From Candidatus Latescibacterota bacterium (GTDB lineage Bacteria > Latescibacterota > UBA2968 > UBA8231): a stretch of 35,191 nucleotides of DNA. Shown here piece by piece: positions 24,728 to 32,904 of this stretch (the stretch's first letter is position 1; each line of letters opens with the position of its first letter). A model generated the notes under the pieces. The model ran no database searches. It was not told the origin of the DNA and saw only the letters and a program-made list of their open reading frames with translations. The stretch lies in the NCBI GenBank assembly GCA_022820485.1, contig JAJEFJ010000098.1:1-35191 (forward strand), written 5' to 3'. Made by a program: the position numbers and the translations under genes.

Positions 24728-26488
24728 ATGCACCGCTATCGCACGCACACCTGTGGCGAACTCCGCAAGCGCCACACCGGACAAACCATCCACCTAAGCG
24801 GTTGGCTTCATCGCAAAAGGGACCACGGAGGTATATTGTTCCTAGACCTGCGCGACCACTACGGCATTACCCAACTCGTGATCTCGCCAGAGAATGACGT
24901 TGCGGAGACCGCGGCAAAGATCCCCCGCGAATCCGTAATCCGCGTCCTAGGCGATGTGCGCGAACGCTCGCCCGAGACCATCAACAGCACCATGGAAACC
25001 GGAGAGGTAGAAATCGCCGTCCGCGAGCTAGAAGTGCTCTCACTGGCGGAGCCGCTCCCCTTTTCCGTCGCCGAAGACCCCGACGTGGGGGAGAGCACCC
25101 GCTTGTCCTATCGCTTCCTGGACCTGCGCCGGGCCGGATTGCACCGCCGCATTCAGCTCCGCTCGGAGGTGGTCGCCAGCATCAGACGGCGCATGACAAA
25201 GATGGGCTTTGTCGAGTTCCAGACGCCCATTCTCACCAGCAGCTCGCCCGAAGGCGCACGCGATTACCTCGTACCGAGCCGACTCTATCCCGGCCAATTT
25301 TACGCACTGCCGCAGGCACCGCAGCAGTTCAAGCAGTTGCTGATGGTGTCCGGCTTCGATCGCTACTTCCAGATCGCGCCCTGTTTCCGCGACGAAGACG
25401 CCCGCGCTGACCGCTCTCCCGGCGAGTTCTACCAACTCGACCTCGAGATGGCCTTCGTCGAACAGGAGGATGTCTTTGCGGTGGTCGAGGAACTCTTTTC
25501 CGGTCTCTTCCACGAGTTCACCGATTGGGCTGTAACCGCGCCGCCGTTCCCGCGTCTTTCCCACGCCGACGCCATGCTGCGGTTCGGCACGGACAAACCA
25601 GACCTGCGCTTCGCGCTCGAAATCCAAGACCTCTCCGCGATTTTTGCGGACTCCTCGTTCAGGTTGTTCAGGGACATCGTCGAAAAAGGTGGTGTCGTCC
25701 GCGCCCTGTGCGTCCCCGAACTGGAAGCGCAGCCGCGCTCGTTTTTCGACGGCCTCGAAGCATTCGTCAAAGAAGCGGGCGGCAAGGGGTTGGCGTACCT
25801 AATCAACGGAGCGCAGGCCACAGGTCCAATCGCCGCGGCCTTAGAGCAGAGCGTACGCAGTCGCATTATCGAGGAATGCGCCGCTGCTCCGGGATCAGCC
25901 ATTTTCTTCATCGCCGGGCCGCCAGCCGAGACAGCGTCTCTGGCGGGACGGTTGCGCCTACATCTGGCAGACCGGCTCGATCTGCGTCAGGAGCGTTGCT
26001 ATGAATTCTGCTGGATCGTCGATTTTCCCATGTACGAATGGGACGAGGAACGCGCTTGCGTGGCCTTTTCGCACAATCCGTTTTCCATGCCGCAGGGTGG
26101 CATAGCTGCGCTGGAGACGCAACCGCCGCTGGAGATCAAGGCGTATCAGTACGACATCGTCTGCAACGGCCTCGAACTGTCGAGCGGTGCCATCCGCAAC
26201 CACAGACCAGACATCATGTACAAGGCATTCGAGATTGCCGGACACTCGCAGCGAGAAGTGGATCGCAAGTTCGGCGGCATGATCCGAGCCTTGCGCTACG
26301 GCGCGCCACCCCACGGCGGCATCGCACCCGGCATCGACCGCATCGTCATGCTACTGGCGGACGAACCAAACATCCGCGAGGTCATCGCCTTCCCCATGAA
26401 CCAGAACGCGCAGGACCCGCTCATGGGCGCGCCGAGCGAGGTGTCGCCCGAGCAGTTGCGGGAGTTGCACATAGCGATTCGGGAGTGA
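24728..26488 (+). CDS. aspS: Aspartyl-tRNA synthetase, probably non-discriminating
   Basis: A 586-residue bacterial-type class IIb synthetase. The N-terminal OB anticodon-binding domain (about 1-105; CGELRKRHTGQTIHLSGWLH) has H33 in RKRDHGG. The catalytic core has EGARDYLVPSR, motif 2 FRDEDARADRSPGEFYQLDLEM and motif 3 GGIAPGIDRIVMLL; a GAD insertion lies between about 285 and 410. GGAGG sits 5 nt before ATG 24728. P. aeruginosa AspRS, which also charges tRNA-Asn, has the same DHGG where E. coli has DLGS, so this enzyme may make Asp-tRNA-Asn for amidation by GatCAB. Two Asn-rich attenuator units precede it. No gat genes or asnS are in the window. Confidence 0.96.
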   Translation: MHRYRTHTCGELRKRHTGQTIHLSGWLHRKRDHGGILFLDLRDHYGITQLVISPENDVAETAAKIPRESVIRVLGDVRERSPETINSTMETGEVEIAVRELEVLSLAEPLPFSVAEDPDVGESTRLSYRFLDLRRAGLHRRIQLRSEVVASIRRRMTKMGFVEFQTPILTSSSPEGARDYLVPSRLYPGQFYALPQAPQQFKQLLMVSGFDRYFQIAPCFRDEDARADRSPGEFYQLDLEMAFVEQEDVFAVVEELFSGLFHEFTDWAVTAPPFPRLSHADAMLRFGTDKPDLRFALEIQDLSAIFADSSFRLFRDIVEKGGVVRALCVPELEAQPRSFFDGLEAFVKEAGGKGLAYLINGAQATGPIAAALEQSVRSRIIEECAAAPGSAIFFIAGPPAETASLAGRLRLHLADRLDLRQERCYEFCWIVDFPMYEWDEERACVAFSHNPFSMPQGGIAALETQPPLEIKAYQYDIVCNGLELSSGAIRNHRPDIMYKAFEIAGHSQREVDRKFGGMIRALRYGAPPHGGIAPGIDRIVMLLADEPNIREVIAFPMNQNAQDPLMGAPSEVSPEQLRELHIAIRE

Positions 26489-26536
26489 TATTATTCTTGA
26501 AATGGACCTCAGCAATCCAAGAAAGTGAGCCTCGCC

Positions 26537-27574
26537 ATGGAAACACAACGCTACCAACTCCGCATCAGCGGCCTGAAAGAAGATGAAGGTCAAATCAAGA
26601 TGGCGACTCTCCGGCGTGTTATGGACGCCCTTCTCGTGACAGCAGAGCGGACCACCCGGTTGCTCGTCACTGGTGCAGGTAGTGGGAGGGGAGCGAGGCC
26701 TCAGTGGCTGAACGCCACCATTGACTTTACGATAACTGGATTGAAACCTGAATCTACGATTTTTGACATAGAGGCTCCTCGGCTTGGTGAGACTGCCTAT
26801 GAACAATTTGCCAAAAAAAATTTATGGAATAAGCAGCCCGACCTAGATGAAACAGCGCTCGATCTGGTCGCTCAATCGATCAATGAGACCCAGACTGACA
26901 ATCCAATTGGAGACTATTTCGATAGTTCGGTTCTCGAAGCGATTCTCAAGTTCAGGCAAGCGGCTGGAGTTACGGGTGTGCGCTATGAAATGATCCCTCA
27001 AGACACAGCGCATGGGCAATTCGAGCTAGACGACGTTACTTGCACATATGTCAAAGAGCGGTTGAATGCCATTCCGGCTCCAAGATCTTTCATCGTAAGT
27101 GGTAGGCTCGACGAGATCAAACATGATAATGGTCGCTTTCGCCTTTTGGTGAGCCAGAAGTCAGCACTCTTTGGACGGCTAGACGTATCATTGAGTGTAG
27201 AGACTTTGCGTCCTCTATGGGGCAAGCAGACCACTGTTGAGGGAATGGTGCATTTCAAGGCCAATGGGCAGCCGCGATTGATCGAGGCTCGCCGGATTAG
27301 TGGTCGGCTGGAAAAAGATGTCGTTTTCGAAGAAATGCCATCAATAGAGGTCCAGAAATCGCATGACCTGTTCTCGGCACAACGCAAGCAAGTCGGGGCC
27401 TTTGACCCTGTTGAGCTTGCGGGCGCATGGCCTGGCGATGAACCTATCGAGGATCTCCTAGCTCAACTCGAAATTCATCTATGTAAGCCAAGAAGACCAT
27501 CTTCTGCCGGAATAATCGTGTCAGGATTGACAAGTACCGGTCCACAATTCGCTGATCAGCGACCCTTCTCCTAG
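26537..27574 (+). CDS. Uncharacterised protein, possibly a toxin-antitoxin partner
   Basis: A 345-residue soluble protein from ATG 26537; GTG 26525 is also possible, and neither has a strong ribosome site. An N-terminal region (QRYQLRISGLKEDEGQIKMATL) is followed by helices. A strand-rich segment (about 190-265; SFIVSGRLDEIKHDNGRFRL to WGKQTTVEGMVHFKANGQPR) looks OB-like. Then comes AGAWPGDEPIEDLLAQLE. From memory, similar proteins end at about that point and are followed by a PIN toxin gene. Here 33 more unrelated residues follow and no PIN frame is visible downstream, so the end may be altered and the toxin lost. I cannot assign a function. Confidence 0.7.
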   Translation: METQRYQLRISGLKEDEGQIKMATLRRVMDALLVTAERTTRLLVTGAGSGRGARPQWLNATIDFTITGLKPESTIFDIEAPRLGETAYEQFAKKNLWNKQPDLDETALDLVAQSINETQTDNPIGDYFDSSVLEAILKFRQAAGVTGVRYEMIPQDTAHGQFELDDVTCTYVKERLNAIPAPRSFIVSGRLDEIKHDNGRFRLLVSQKSALFGRLDVSLSVETLRPLWGKQTTVEGMVHFKANGQPRLIEARRISGRLEKDVVFEEMPSIEVQKSHDLFSAQRKQVGAFDPVELAGAWPGDEPIEDLLAQLEIHLCKPRRPSSAGIIVSGLTSTGPQFADQRPFS

Positions 27575-27718
27575 ATCACAGCTTCTTTGCCCTCAAATGG
27601 GCTCTTCGTCATTGCGCTTTTCTTCTTCCCCACAAAAAAGGTCGCCGAACTATTGCGACTGTTCTACCTCCCCTCGAATTTCGACTCATCTCCCGGTAAA
27701 ACCAGAAGGAGGTGAGGT

Positions 27719-28252
27719 ATGACCGAAGCCCGAAAGACCATTAGACTCTACGAAGCCCTCGAACTGCGCGGTGAGTACGACGCCCGCATCAAGACGCTAC
27801 GCGACTGCCTGCCCGAGGCGCGCCAGAATCGAGACCTGTTCTCCCGACACGACAACGATTCCTCGCGCCGGCCAGCATCCGGATTCAGCGTCTCCGAGGC
27901 GCGCGACCAGTTGCGCGCCCTCGAATTCAAACGCCGCAAACTGAACGCCGCGATCCAGCGTGCCAACTTCGAACACCGCGTTGAACACGGGGGCGACGAC
28001 ATGAGCCTCACCGAGGCCCTCGAAACTCGCAAAGCGCTCAACGACCGCCTCGGTGAGTTGCACACCCAAGTCGTCGATTCCGCCTACGAGCGGATCCTCC
28101 ACAAGGAAGAGCGCGACATCGTCGAAGACAACGAACTGCCCTACGACGACTGCCGCACCCGTCTCGATGAGGCCCGCGTCGAGTTCCGCCAGCTCAATCG
28201 GCAGATCCGCGTCGCGTCGTTCGAGGTAGAGGTGGAATATGCTGACGAATAA
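27719..28252 (+). CDS. DIP1984-like coiled-coil protein
   Basis: A 177-residue charged, helical protein preceded by a strong AAGGAGGTGAGG ribosome site. It has two similar halves, each with LxEALExR near a helix start (RLYEALELRGEYDARIKTLR; SLTEALETRKALNDRLGELH) and a later coiled-coil segment (EARDQLRALEFKRRKLNAAI; EARVEFRQLNRQIRVASFEV). The repeated pattern fits the DIP1984/septicolysin-like family, usually about 150 residues with one such unit, so this may be a duplicated form. The biochemical role is unknown. The 144 bp upstream hold no gene that I can see. Confidence 0.6.
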   Translation: MTEARKTIRLYEALELRGEYDARIKTLRDCLPEARQNRDLFSRHDNDSSRRPASGFSVSEARDQLRALEFKRRKLNAAIQRANFEHRVEHGGDDMSLTEALETRKALNDRLGELHTQVVDSAYERILHKEERDIVEDNELPYDDCRTRLDEARVEFRQLNRQIRVASFEVEVEYADE

Positions 28253-28267
28253 TTAATAAGGACAACT

Positions 28268-28465
28268 AGAACGGAAGAGACAGGGGAGCAAGTGCGACTG
28301 CGCCGGTGACGGCGCATAGCCCAGAAGCGACGCGCACTGCAACGCGATCTCAGGGATTGATAACCCAATTATCCGGTAAAGCCACTCAACCACCTAGCGG
28401 CTAACCACTCAGCACCGGGAGCCCCTCAGCGAATCAGCAACAGGGCTTCGCGTCTCTTCCGTTCT
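28268..28465 (+). ncRNA. Large structured RNA, possibly HEARO/omegaRNA-like
   Basis: AGAACGGAAGAGAC (28268-28281) and GTCTCTTCCGTTCT (28452-28465) form a perfect 14-bp closing helix. Inside it are AGGGG/CCCCT (28282-28286/28422-28426), AGTGCG/CGCACT (28291-28296/28333-28338), a 7-bp stem TGCGCCG/CGGCGCA capped by a GUGA (GNRA) loop (28299-28316), GGG/CCC (28353-28366), CCGGT/ACCGG (28373-28377/28414-28418) and AGCC/GGCT (28380-28383/28399-28402). The GNRA loop favours the plus strand. No long frame crosses it. The nested multibranch layout recalls HEARO (IscB-associated omegaRNA), but I cannot run a covariance model, and no iscB or tnpB is present. Confidence 0.7.
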
Positions 28466-28479
28466 CCATTCTCAGCAGG

Positions 28480-28551
28480 GGCGGGGTGTATCCCCCCGTG
28501 AGTAGATCCGGGTTCTGCCAAAGCTCGCTCGACGAGCGCGGAGGCTCCCGG
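28480..28551 (+). other. Further hairpins downstream of the structured RNA
   Basis: GGGG-TGTAT-CCCC (28483-28495) is followed by CCGGG/CCCGG (28508-28512/28547-28551), which enclose GCTCG-CTCGA-CGAGC (28523-28537). The segment could be an extension of the RNA at 28268-28465 or the hairpin end of a small mobile element. From 28552 to 28697 I see no gene or clear signal. Confidence 0.45.
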
Positions 28552-28697
28552 TAGTTAGACGGGGAATGTGGATTTAATCAGTACCGCCCCACACCCGCCG
28601 GGCCGGTGCCCTGCCCCTGCCTCTCATAGCGGTGATCCCTCCAGTTGGAGGCGCTGCCCACCCAACCATCCTCACCAAGCGCCACCCGTCCAACCAA

Positions 28698-29609
28698 TCA
28701 ACGCGCATACCCATCCGGATTGTCCCGCCGCCAATTGGGCTGATAGCCTTCCTTGGCGTCAAAACCATACGGCGGTCCGATTTGATTCTCGGACTGCCAA
28801 GGCCAAGCCTGGCCGCCGATAATGCGGAACTGATCGCCCTTGCCGCAGAGCCAGTAGAACATGTGGGCGTAGTAGCGCGCCGTGCCGTGCCCGCCGTAAT
28901 ACGCCCTCTGGAAATCAAAGTCCTCCTCGACGATCCAATCGCGCTGGGGAGGTGCCGTGCGCCAGTAATTGTACTTGAGCATCCGGCGCAGCCCCTTGGC
29001 AGTGGACTTGCCGCGACGGTGCATGATGCTCTGATGGTGGATCCCAATGGTGCCGGCCGGGCCGTCGCAAAACACGCCCCCTTCTTCCCTGTCGCGGTTA
29101 CCAGGTTGGATATGCGAGCCAGGCACCAGCTCGGTCGGCCCTAACTCCACGGGCGTGTCCTGCGGAAAGTAGAAGACCTCCAAAAAGCGCAACTCCGGGC
29201 CATAGATGTGGTCGGCGTCTTGGTGCCAGCCTTGGGCTTCCGTTGGGCATTCGGCCCGGTGGTGGCTGGCCAAGATCGGCAGGCCGACGTTGGGGCCTAA
29301 GAGCGAGCGCATGGCACCGGCTAACTGGGGATTGAGCAGGACATGCTCGATGAACCAGTCCTCCAAGAAGATGGAGGTCGGCTCGTGGGTAAAGCGGATG
29401 CGGTCGAGATCGGCCTCGGTCAGGCCGTCGGGGATATAGCTCGGGTTGGCTGGAATATCGCCGTCGATCCAAGCACAGGTGCGCTGGTTGATCTCGTCGG
29501 ACACGACGCCTTTGAGCAAAAGGTGGCCCTCGCGGCAGAATTCGAGGACCTCGGAGTCGGTGAGCGTTGGCTCGCAGTCAAAAGTGCGTTGGCATGGGTC
29601 GTAGTGCAT
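28698..29609 (-). CDS. Phytanoyl-CoA dioxygenase family protein
   Basis: A 303-residue Fe(II)/2-oxoglutarate oxygenase. GAGGAGGAG precedes ATG 29609. The N-terminal SEVLEFCREGHLLLKGVVS is the typical entry. Iron ligands are the H and D of GWHQDADHIYG, and the distal His lies in HHQSIMHRRGKSTAKGLRRM, which also supplies basic residues for 2-oxoglutarate. ELGPTELVPGSHI is the conserved turn. The long aromatic C-terminal part (RYYAHMFYWLCGKGD, QAWPWQSENQ) differs from the PhyH at 21530. The substrate is unknown. It stands alone, facing away from malate synthase. Confidence 0.87.
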   Translation of the reverse strand: MHYDPCQRTFDCEPTLTDSEVLEFCREGHLLLKGVVSDEINQRTCAWIDGDIPANPSYIPDGLTEADLDRIRFTHEPTSIFLEDWFIEHVLLNPQLAGAMRSLLGPNVGLPILASHHRAECPTEAQGWHQDADHIYGPELRFLEVFYFPQDTPVELGPTELVPGSHIQPGNRDREEGGVFCDGPAGTIGIHHQSIMHRRGKSTAKGLRRMLKYNYWRTAPPQRDWIVEEDFDFQRAYYGGHGTARYYAHMFYWLCGKGDQFRIIGGQAWPWQSENQIGPPYGFDAKEGYQPNWRRDNPDGYAR

Positions 29610-29676
29610 GGTCTCCTCCTCGGTAGTGGTGCGGCCTGTCCCTACAAGGTCGCTAGCACCTACAAGCTATCCAAAT

Positions 29677-29748
29677 CCCATCCATCCTGTCCATCCTGTC
29701 CACTCAAATCCTGTCCATCCTGTTCCCCGTCCCCCATCCTGCCCATCT
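29677..29748. repeat. Degenerate CATCCTGTC tandem repeat
   Basis: Short units of CATCCTGTC and variants (CATCCTGTT, ATCCTGCCC) recur at least five times between two divergent genes. They are probably a simple-sequence tract. The rest of the 199-bp gap holds the malate synthase ribosome site and no clear promoter. Confidence 0.6.
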
Positions 29749-29808
29749 TAGGTCGCCCGCGCCATAAATGGTTATACTCTTGCTCGGCAAAATTAAACGG
29801 AGCACATC

Positions 29809-31998
29809 ATGGCGGAATTAACAAAAAAAATAACCAGCGGTGGATTGCACATCGACCAGCGGCTCTACGCCCTCGTCGCCGAGCAGATTGCGCCGGGGAC
29901 GGACGTGGGTGTCGATCACTTTTGGGCAGCGCTGGAGAAAATCGTCGAGGACTTGGAGCCCAAGAATCAACAGTTACTTCAGCGCCGCGATGCCTTACAG
30001 ACCCAGATCGACGCCTATCACCAACAGCGGCGCGGCGAGCCGTTAGACCCCACAGAGTACCGGGCTTTTCTCGAAGAGATCGGCTACTTGCTGCCCACGG
30101 GCGACGCGCAGCGCATCCGCACGGAAAACACCGACCCAGAAATCGCCTCCCTAGCCGGCCCCCAGCTAGTCGTCCCAGTTGACAATGCGCGCTACGCGCT
30201 CAACGCGGCGAATGCGCGCTGGGGCAGCTTGTACGACGCCCTGTACGGCACGGATATAATCGAGGGTCGCGTCCCGACAGGCGAGTACGACGCCGAGCGC
30301 GGTGCCCAAGTCATCGCGCGCAGCGAGGCGTTTCTCGACGCGGTCGCAGGCATCCAACAGGGCGCGTACCGGGAGGTGGAGGAGTTCTTCCTACGCGAGG
30401 ACGCCGACGGACAAACCCTGTGCGCCCGCCTCGCAAGCGGCGACGAAGTCGGCCTCAAAGACGCCGGGCAGTTCGTCGGCTATGGATGCGAGGGAGGTCA
30501 ACTGAGCAGCGTCCTGCTCCGCCACAACGGATTGCACATCGAAATCCAAATCGACCGCACCCATCCCATCGGGCGCACCCACCGCGCTGGCGTCAAAGAC
30601 GTGCTCTTAGAAGCGGCCATTACCACCATCCAAGATTGCGAAGACTCCGTGGCCGCGGTCGATGCCGAGGACAAGACCCTCGTCTATGGCAACTGGAACG
30701 GCCTGATGCAGGGCACGCTGGAGGCAACCTTTGTCAAAGACGGGCAGCCCCTGACGCGCCGCCTGCACGCCGACCACACATTTACTACCCCCAACGGCCA
30801 CACTTTGACGCTGCCCGGGCGCAGCTTGTTGCTCGTGCGCCACGTCGGCATCCACATGTACACCGATGCGGTGACCACGGCCGGCGGCGCGGAAATCCCC
30901 GAGGGCTTTCTCGACGCCATGGTCATCAGCTTAGCGGCAATCCACGACCTCAAGGGCCGCGGCCGTTACCGCAACAGCAAGACCGGCAGCGTCTATGTGG
31001 TGAAGCCCAAACAGCACGGACCGGATGAGGTAGCAGCGACCGTCGAGCTTTTTACGCGAGTGGAGGAGGCGCTGGGACTGAGTAAAAACACCCTGAAAAT
31101 CGGCATCATGGACGAGGAGCGCCGCACCACGGTCAACCTCAGCGAGTGCATCCGCTGCGCGGCCGAGCGCGTCGTCTTCATCAACACCGGATTTCTCGAC
31201 CGCACCGGCGACGAGATCCACACCAGCATGGAGCTGAGCCCCATGTTGCCCAAAATGGAAATCAAAGAGCAACCTTGGCTCAGTGCATATGAGGACTGGA
31301 ATGTGGACGTCGGCATCGCCACTGGTTTGGTGGGACGGGCGCAGATCGGCAAGGGGATGTGGACCATGCCTGAGCTAATGCGCGAGATGGTAGAGACCAA
31401 GATCGGCCATCCCCAAGCCGGGGCGACGACTGCTTGGGTGCCTTCGCCGACAGCGGCCACCCTGCACGCGCTGCACTACCACCAAGTCGATGTCTTCGAG
31501 CGCCTTGACCAGCTAGCCGGACGGGAGCGAGCCTCGCTCGGCGCGATTCTCAGTCCTCCGATCCTCGATCGCCAGCTCAGCCCCGAGGAGATTCAGCAGG
31601 AGTTAGACAACAACGCCCAGGGGATTTTGGGCTACGTGGTGCGCTGGGTCGGCCAAGGCATTGGCTGCTCCAAGGTGCCGGACATCAACCACATCGGCCT
31701 GATGGAAGACCGCGCCACCTTGCGAATTTCCAGCCAGCACATCGCCAACTGGCTGCACCACGGAATCGCCAGCGAGGAACAGGTGCGGGCGACGTTTGCG
31801 CGCATGGCGGCCGTAGTCGATGCGCAAAACAGCGGCGACCCAGCGTACTGCCCCATGGCCCCCGACCTCGACGCCAGCGTCGAATTCCAAGCGGCGCTGG
31901 ACCTGGTATTCAACGGTCGCACCGAACCAAACGGATATACGGAAAACGTGTTGCACAAGCGGCGGCGCGAAGTAAAGACCGCCCGACGAATCGCCTAG
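29809..31998 (+). CDS. glcB: Malate synthase G
   Basis: 729 residues, the normal length of the monomeric G isoform. Glyoxylate and acetyl-CoA condense to malate in the glyoxylate bypass. Visible family segments are GPQLVVPVDNARYALNAANA near 120, the Mg-site region MDEERRTTVNLSECIRCAAERVVFINTGFLDRTGDEIHTSMELSP near 440-485, and EDRATLRISSQHIANWLHHG near the C-terminus, whose conserved Asp (MEDRATLR) is the catalytic base region. A GGAG ribosome site lies 7 nt upstream of ATG 29809. No isocitrate lyase or glycolate oxidase is nearby, so the glyoxylate source is not shown. It is transcribed alone, with a hairpin repeat after it. Confidence 0.96.
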   Translation: MAELTKKITSGGLHIDQRLYALVAEQIAPGTDVGVDHFWAALEKIVEDLEPKNQQLLQRRDALQTQIDAYHQQRRGEPLDPTEYRAFLEEIGYLLPTGDAQRIRTENTDPEIASLAGPQLVVPVDNARYALNAANARWGSLYDALYGTDIIEGRVPTGEYDAERGAQVIARSEAFLDAVAGIQQGAYREVEEFFLREDADGQTLCARLASGDEVGLKDAGQFVGYGCEGGQLSSVLLRHNGLHIEIQIDRTHPIGRTHRAGVKDVLLEAAITTIQDCEDSVAAVDAEDKTLVYGNWNGLMQGTLEATFVKDGQPLTRRLHADHTFTTPNGHTLTLPGRSLLLVRHVGIHMYTDAVTTAGGAEIPEGFLDAMVISLAAIHDLKGRGRYRNSKTGSVYVVKPKQHGPDEVAATVELFTRVEEALGLSKNTLKIGIMDEERRTTVNLSECIRCAAERVVFINTGFLDRTGDEIHTSMELSPMLPKMEIKEQPWLSAYEDWNVDVGIATGLVGRAQIGKGMWTMPELMREMVETKIGHPQAGATTAWVPSPTAATLHALHYHQVDVFERLDQLAGRERASLGAILSPPILDRQLSPEEIQQELDNNAQGILGYVVRWVGQGIGCSKVPDINHIGLMEDRATLRISSQHIANWLHHGIASEEQVRATFARMAAVVDAQNSGDPAYCPMAPDLDASVEFQAALDLVFNGRTEPNGYTENVLHKRRREVKTARRIA

Positions 31999-32036
31999 AA
32001 GTCATCTCATAAACTCTGAACACGTCATGTATGTAG

Positions 32037-32062
32037 GGGCGACCCTTGTGGTCGCCCTTGTT
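32037..32062 (+). terminator. Hairpin repeat after malate synthase
   Basis: GGGCGACC-CTTGT-GGTCGCCC (32037-32057) is a perfect 8-bp stem followed by TTGTTT. The form (GTAGGGGCGACC...GGTCGCCC) is a dispersed repeat in many genomes and can serve as a terminator here. The remaining 75 bp before the next gene hold its AAGGAGA ribosome site. Confidence 0.6.
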
Positions 32063-32137
32063 TAGAGGCTGGCTCTATAGGGTCGGTAGCATTTGGGATA
32101 GCTTCTAGAACCACCATTCATTTAAGGAGACCACAAT

Positions 32138-32893
32138 ATGGAAGCACGTGCAAAAGTCGCCCTCGTCACGGGTGCCGGCAGCGGCATTGGCCGCCACAGT
32201 GCCTTGGCCTTGGCCGAGGCCGGCTATGCAGTTGCCCTAGCCGGACGGCGTCAAGATGCCTTAGAGGAAACGGCCGCGCTGGCGGGAGCGGATGCCCGCA
32301 TGTTGCCGGTGTCCACCGACGTCGGCGACCCCCAAGCCGTTGACGCACTGTTCGCCCAAGTTGCCGAGCACTTTGGTCGGCTCGATGTGCTGTTCAACAA
32401 CGCCGGGGGCGGAGCGCCGACCGTGCTGTTGGAAGACCTCGAATACGAACAGTGGCAGAAGGTCGTCGCCGTCAACCTAACGGGCACCTTCCTCTGCACT
32501 CAAGCGGCCTTCCGCATTATGAAGGATCAAGACCCGCGCGGCGGCCGGATCATCAACAACGGCTCAGTCTCGGCCGCGGCCCCGCGTCCCAATTCCGCCC
32601 CTTATACGGCGACCAAACACGCCATTACCGGACTCACCAAATCGACCTCGCTCGACGGGCGCAAATACGACATCGCCTGCGGCCAGATCGACATTGGCAA
32701 CACGGCGACTGATATGACGCAGCGGATGAACGAAGGCGTGCCGCAGGCCGATGGCTCCAAGCTCGTCGAGCCGCGCTTTGACGTCGAACACGTAGCCCGT
32801 GCCGTAGTGCAAATGGCCGAGCTGCCACTGGACACCAATGTGCTATTTATGACGATCATGGCGACGAAAATGCCGTTTGTCGGGCGAGGTTAG
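32138..32893 (+). CDS. Short-chain dehydrogenase/reductase
   Basis: A 251-residue classical SDR. The cofactor motif is TGAGSGIG (residues 11-18), NNAG (about 87-90) stabilises the core, and the active site is the Ser of NNGSVSAAAPRPNS with Y-x-x-x-K in APYTATKHA. AGRRQ after strand 2 suggests NADP(H). AAGGAGA precedes ATG 32138. It is the first gene of a set with a PhyH oxygenase and a beta-propeller hydrolase (gaps of 11 and 4 bp). The substrate is unknown, perhaps a sugar or sugar acid given the neighbour. Confidence 0.93.
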   Translation: MEARAKVALVTGAGSGIGRHSALALAEAGYAVALAGRRQDALEETAALAGADARMLPVSTDVGDPQAVDALFAQVAEHFGRLDVLFNNAGGGAPTVLLEDLEYEQWQKVVAVNLTGTFLCTQAAFRIMKDQDPRGGRIINNGSVSAAAPRPNSAPYTATKHAITGLTKSTSLDGRKYDIACGQIDIGNTATDMTQRMNEGVPQADGSKLVEPRFDVEHVARAVVQMAELPLDTNVLFMTIMATKMPFVGRG

Positions 32894-32904
32894 CAGCGAC
32901 CACC

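Noticed and set aside
27480..27574. PIN toxin relic after the unknown protein
   Set aside because: None of the three forward frames shows a D-T-N or other PIN motif.
28574..29047. Frame of 157 codons overlapping the PhyH gene
   Set aside because: It is out of frame with the dioxygenase and low-complexity (Arg/Gly/Thr-rich).
29677..29748. CRISPR array
   Set aside because: The units are about 9 bp, contiguous and degenerate, with no unique spacers; it is a simple tandem repeat.
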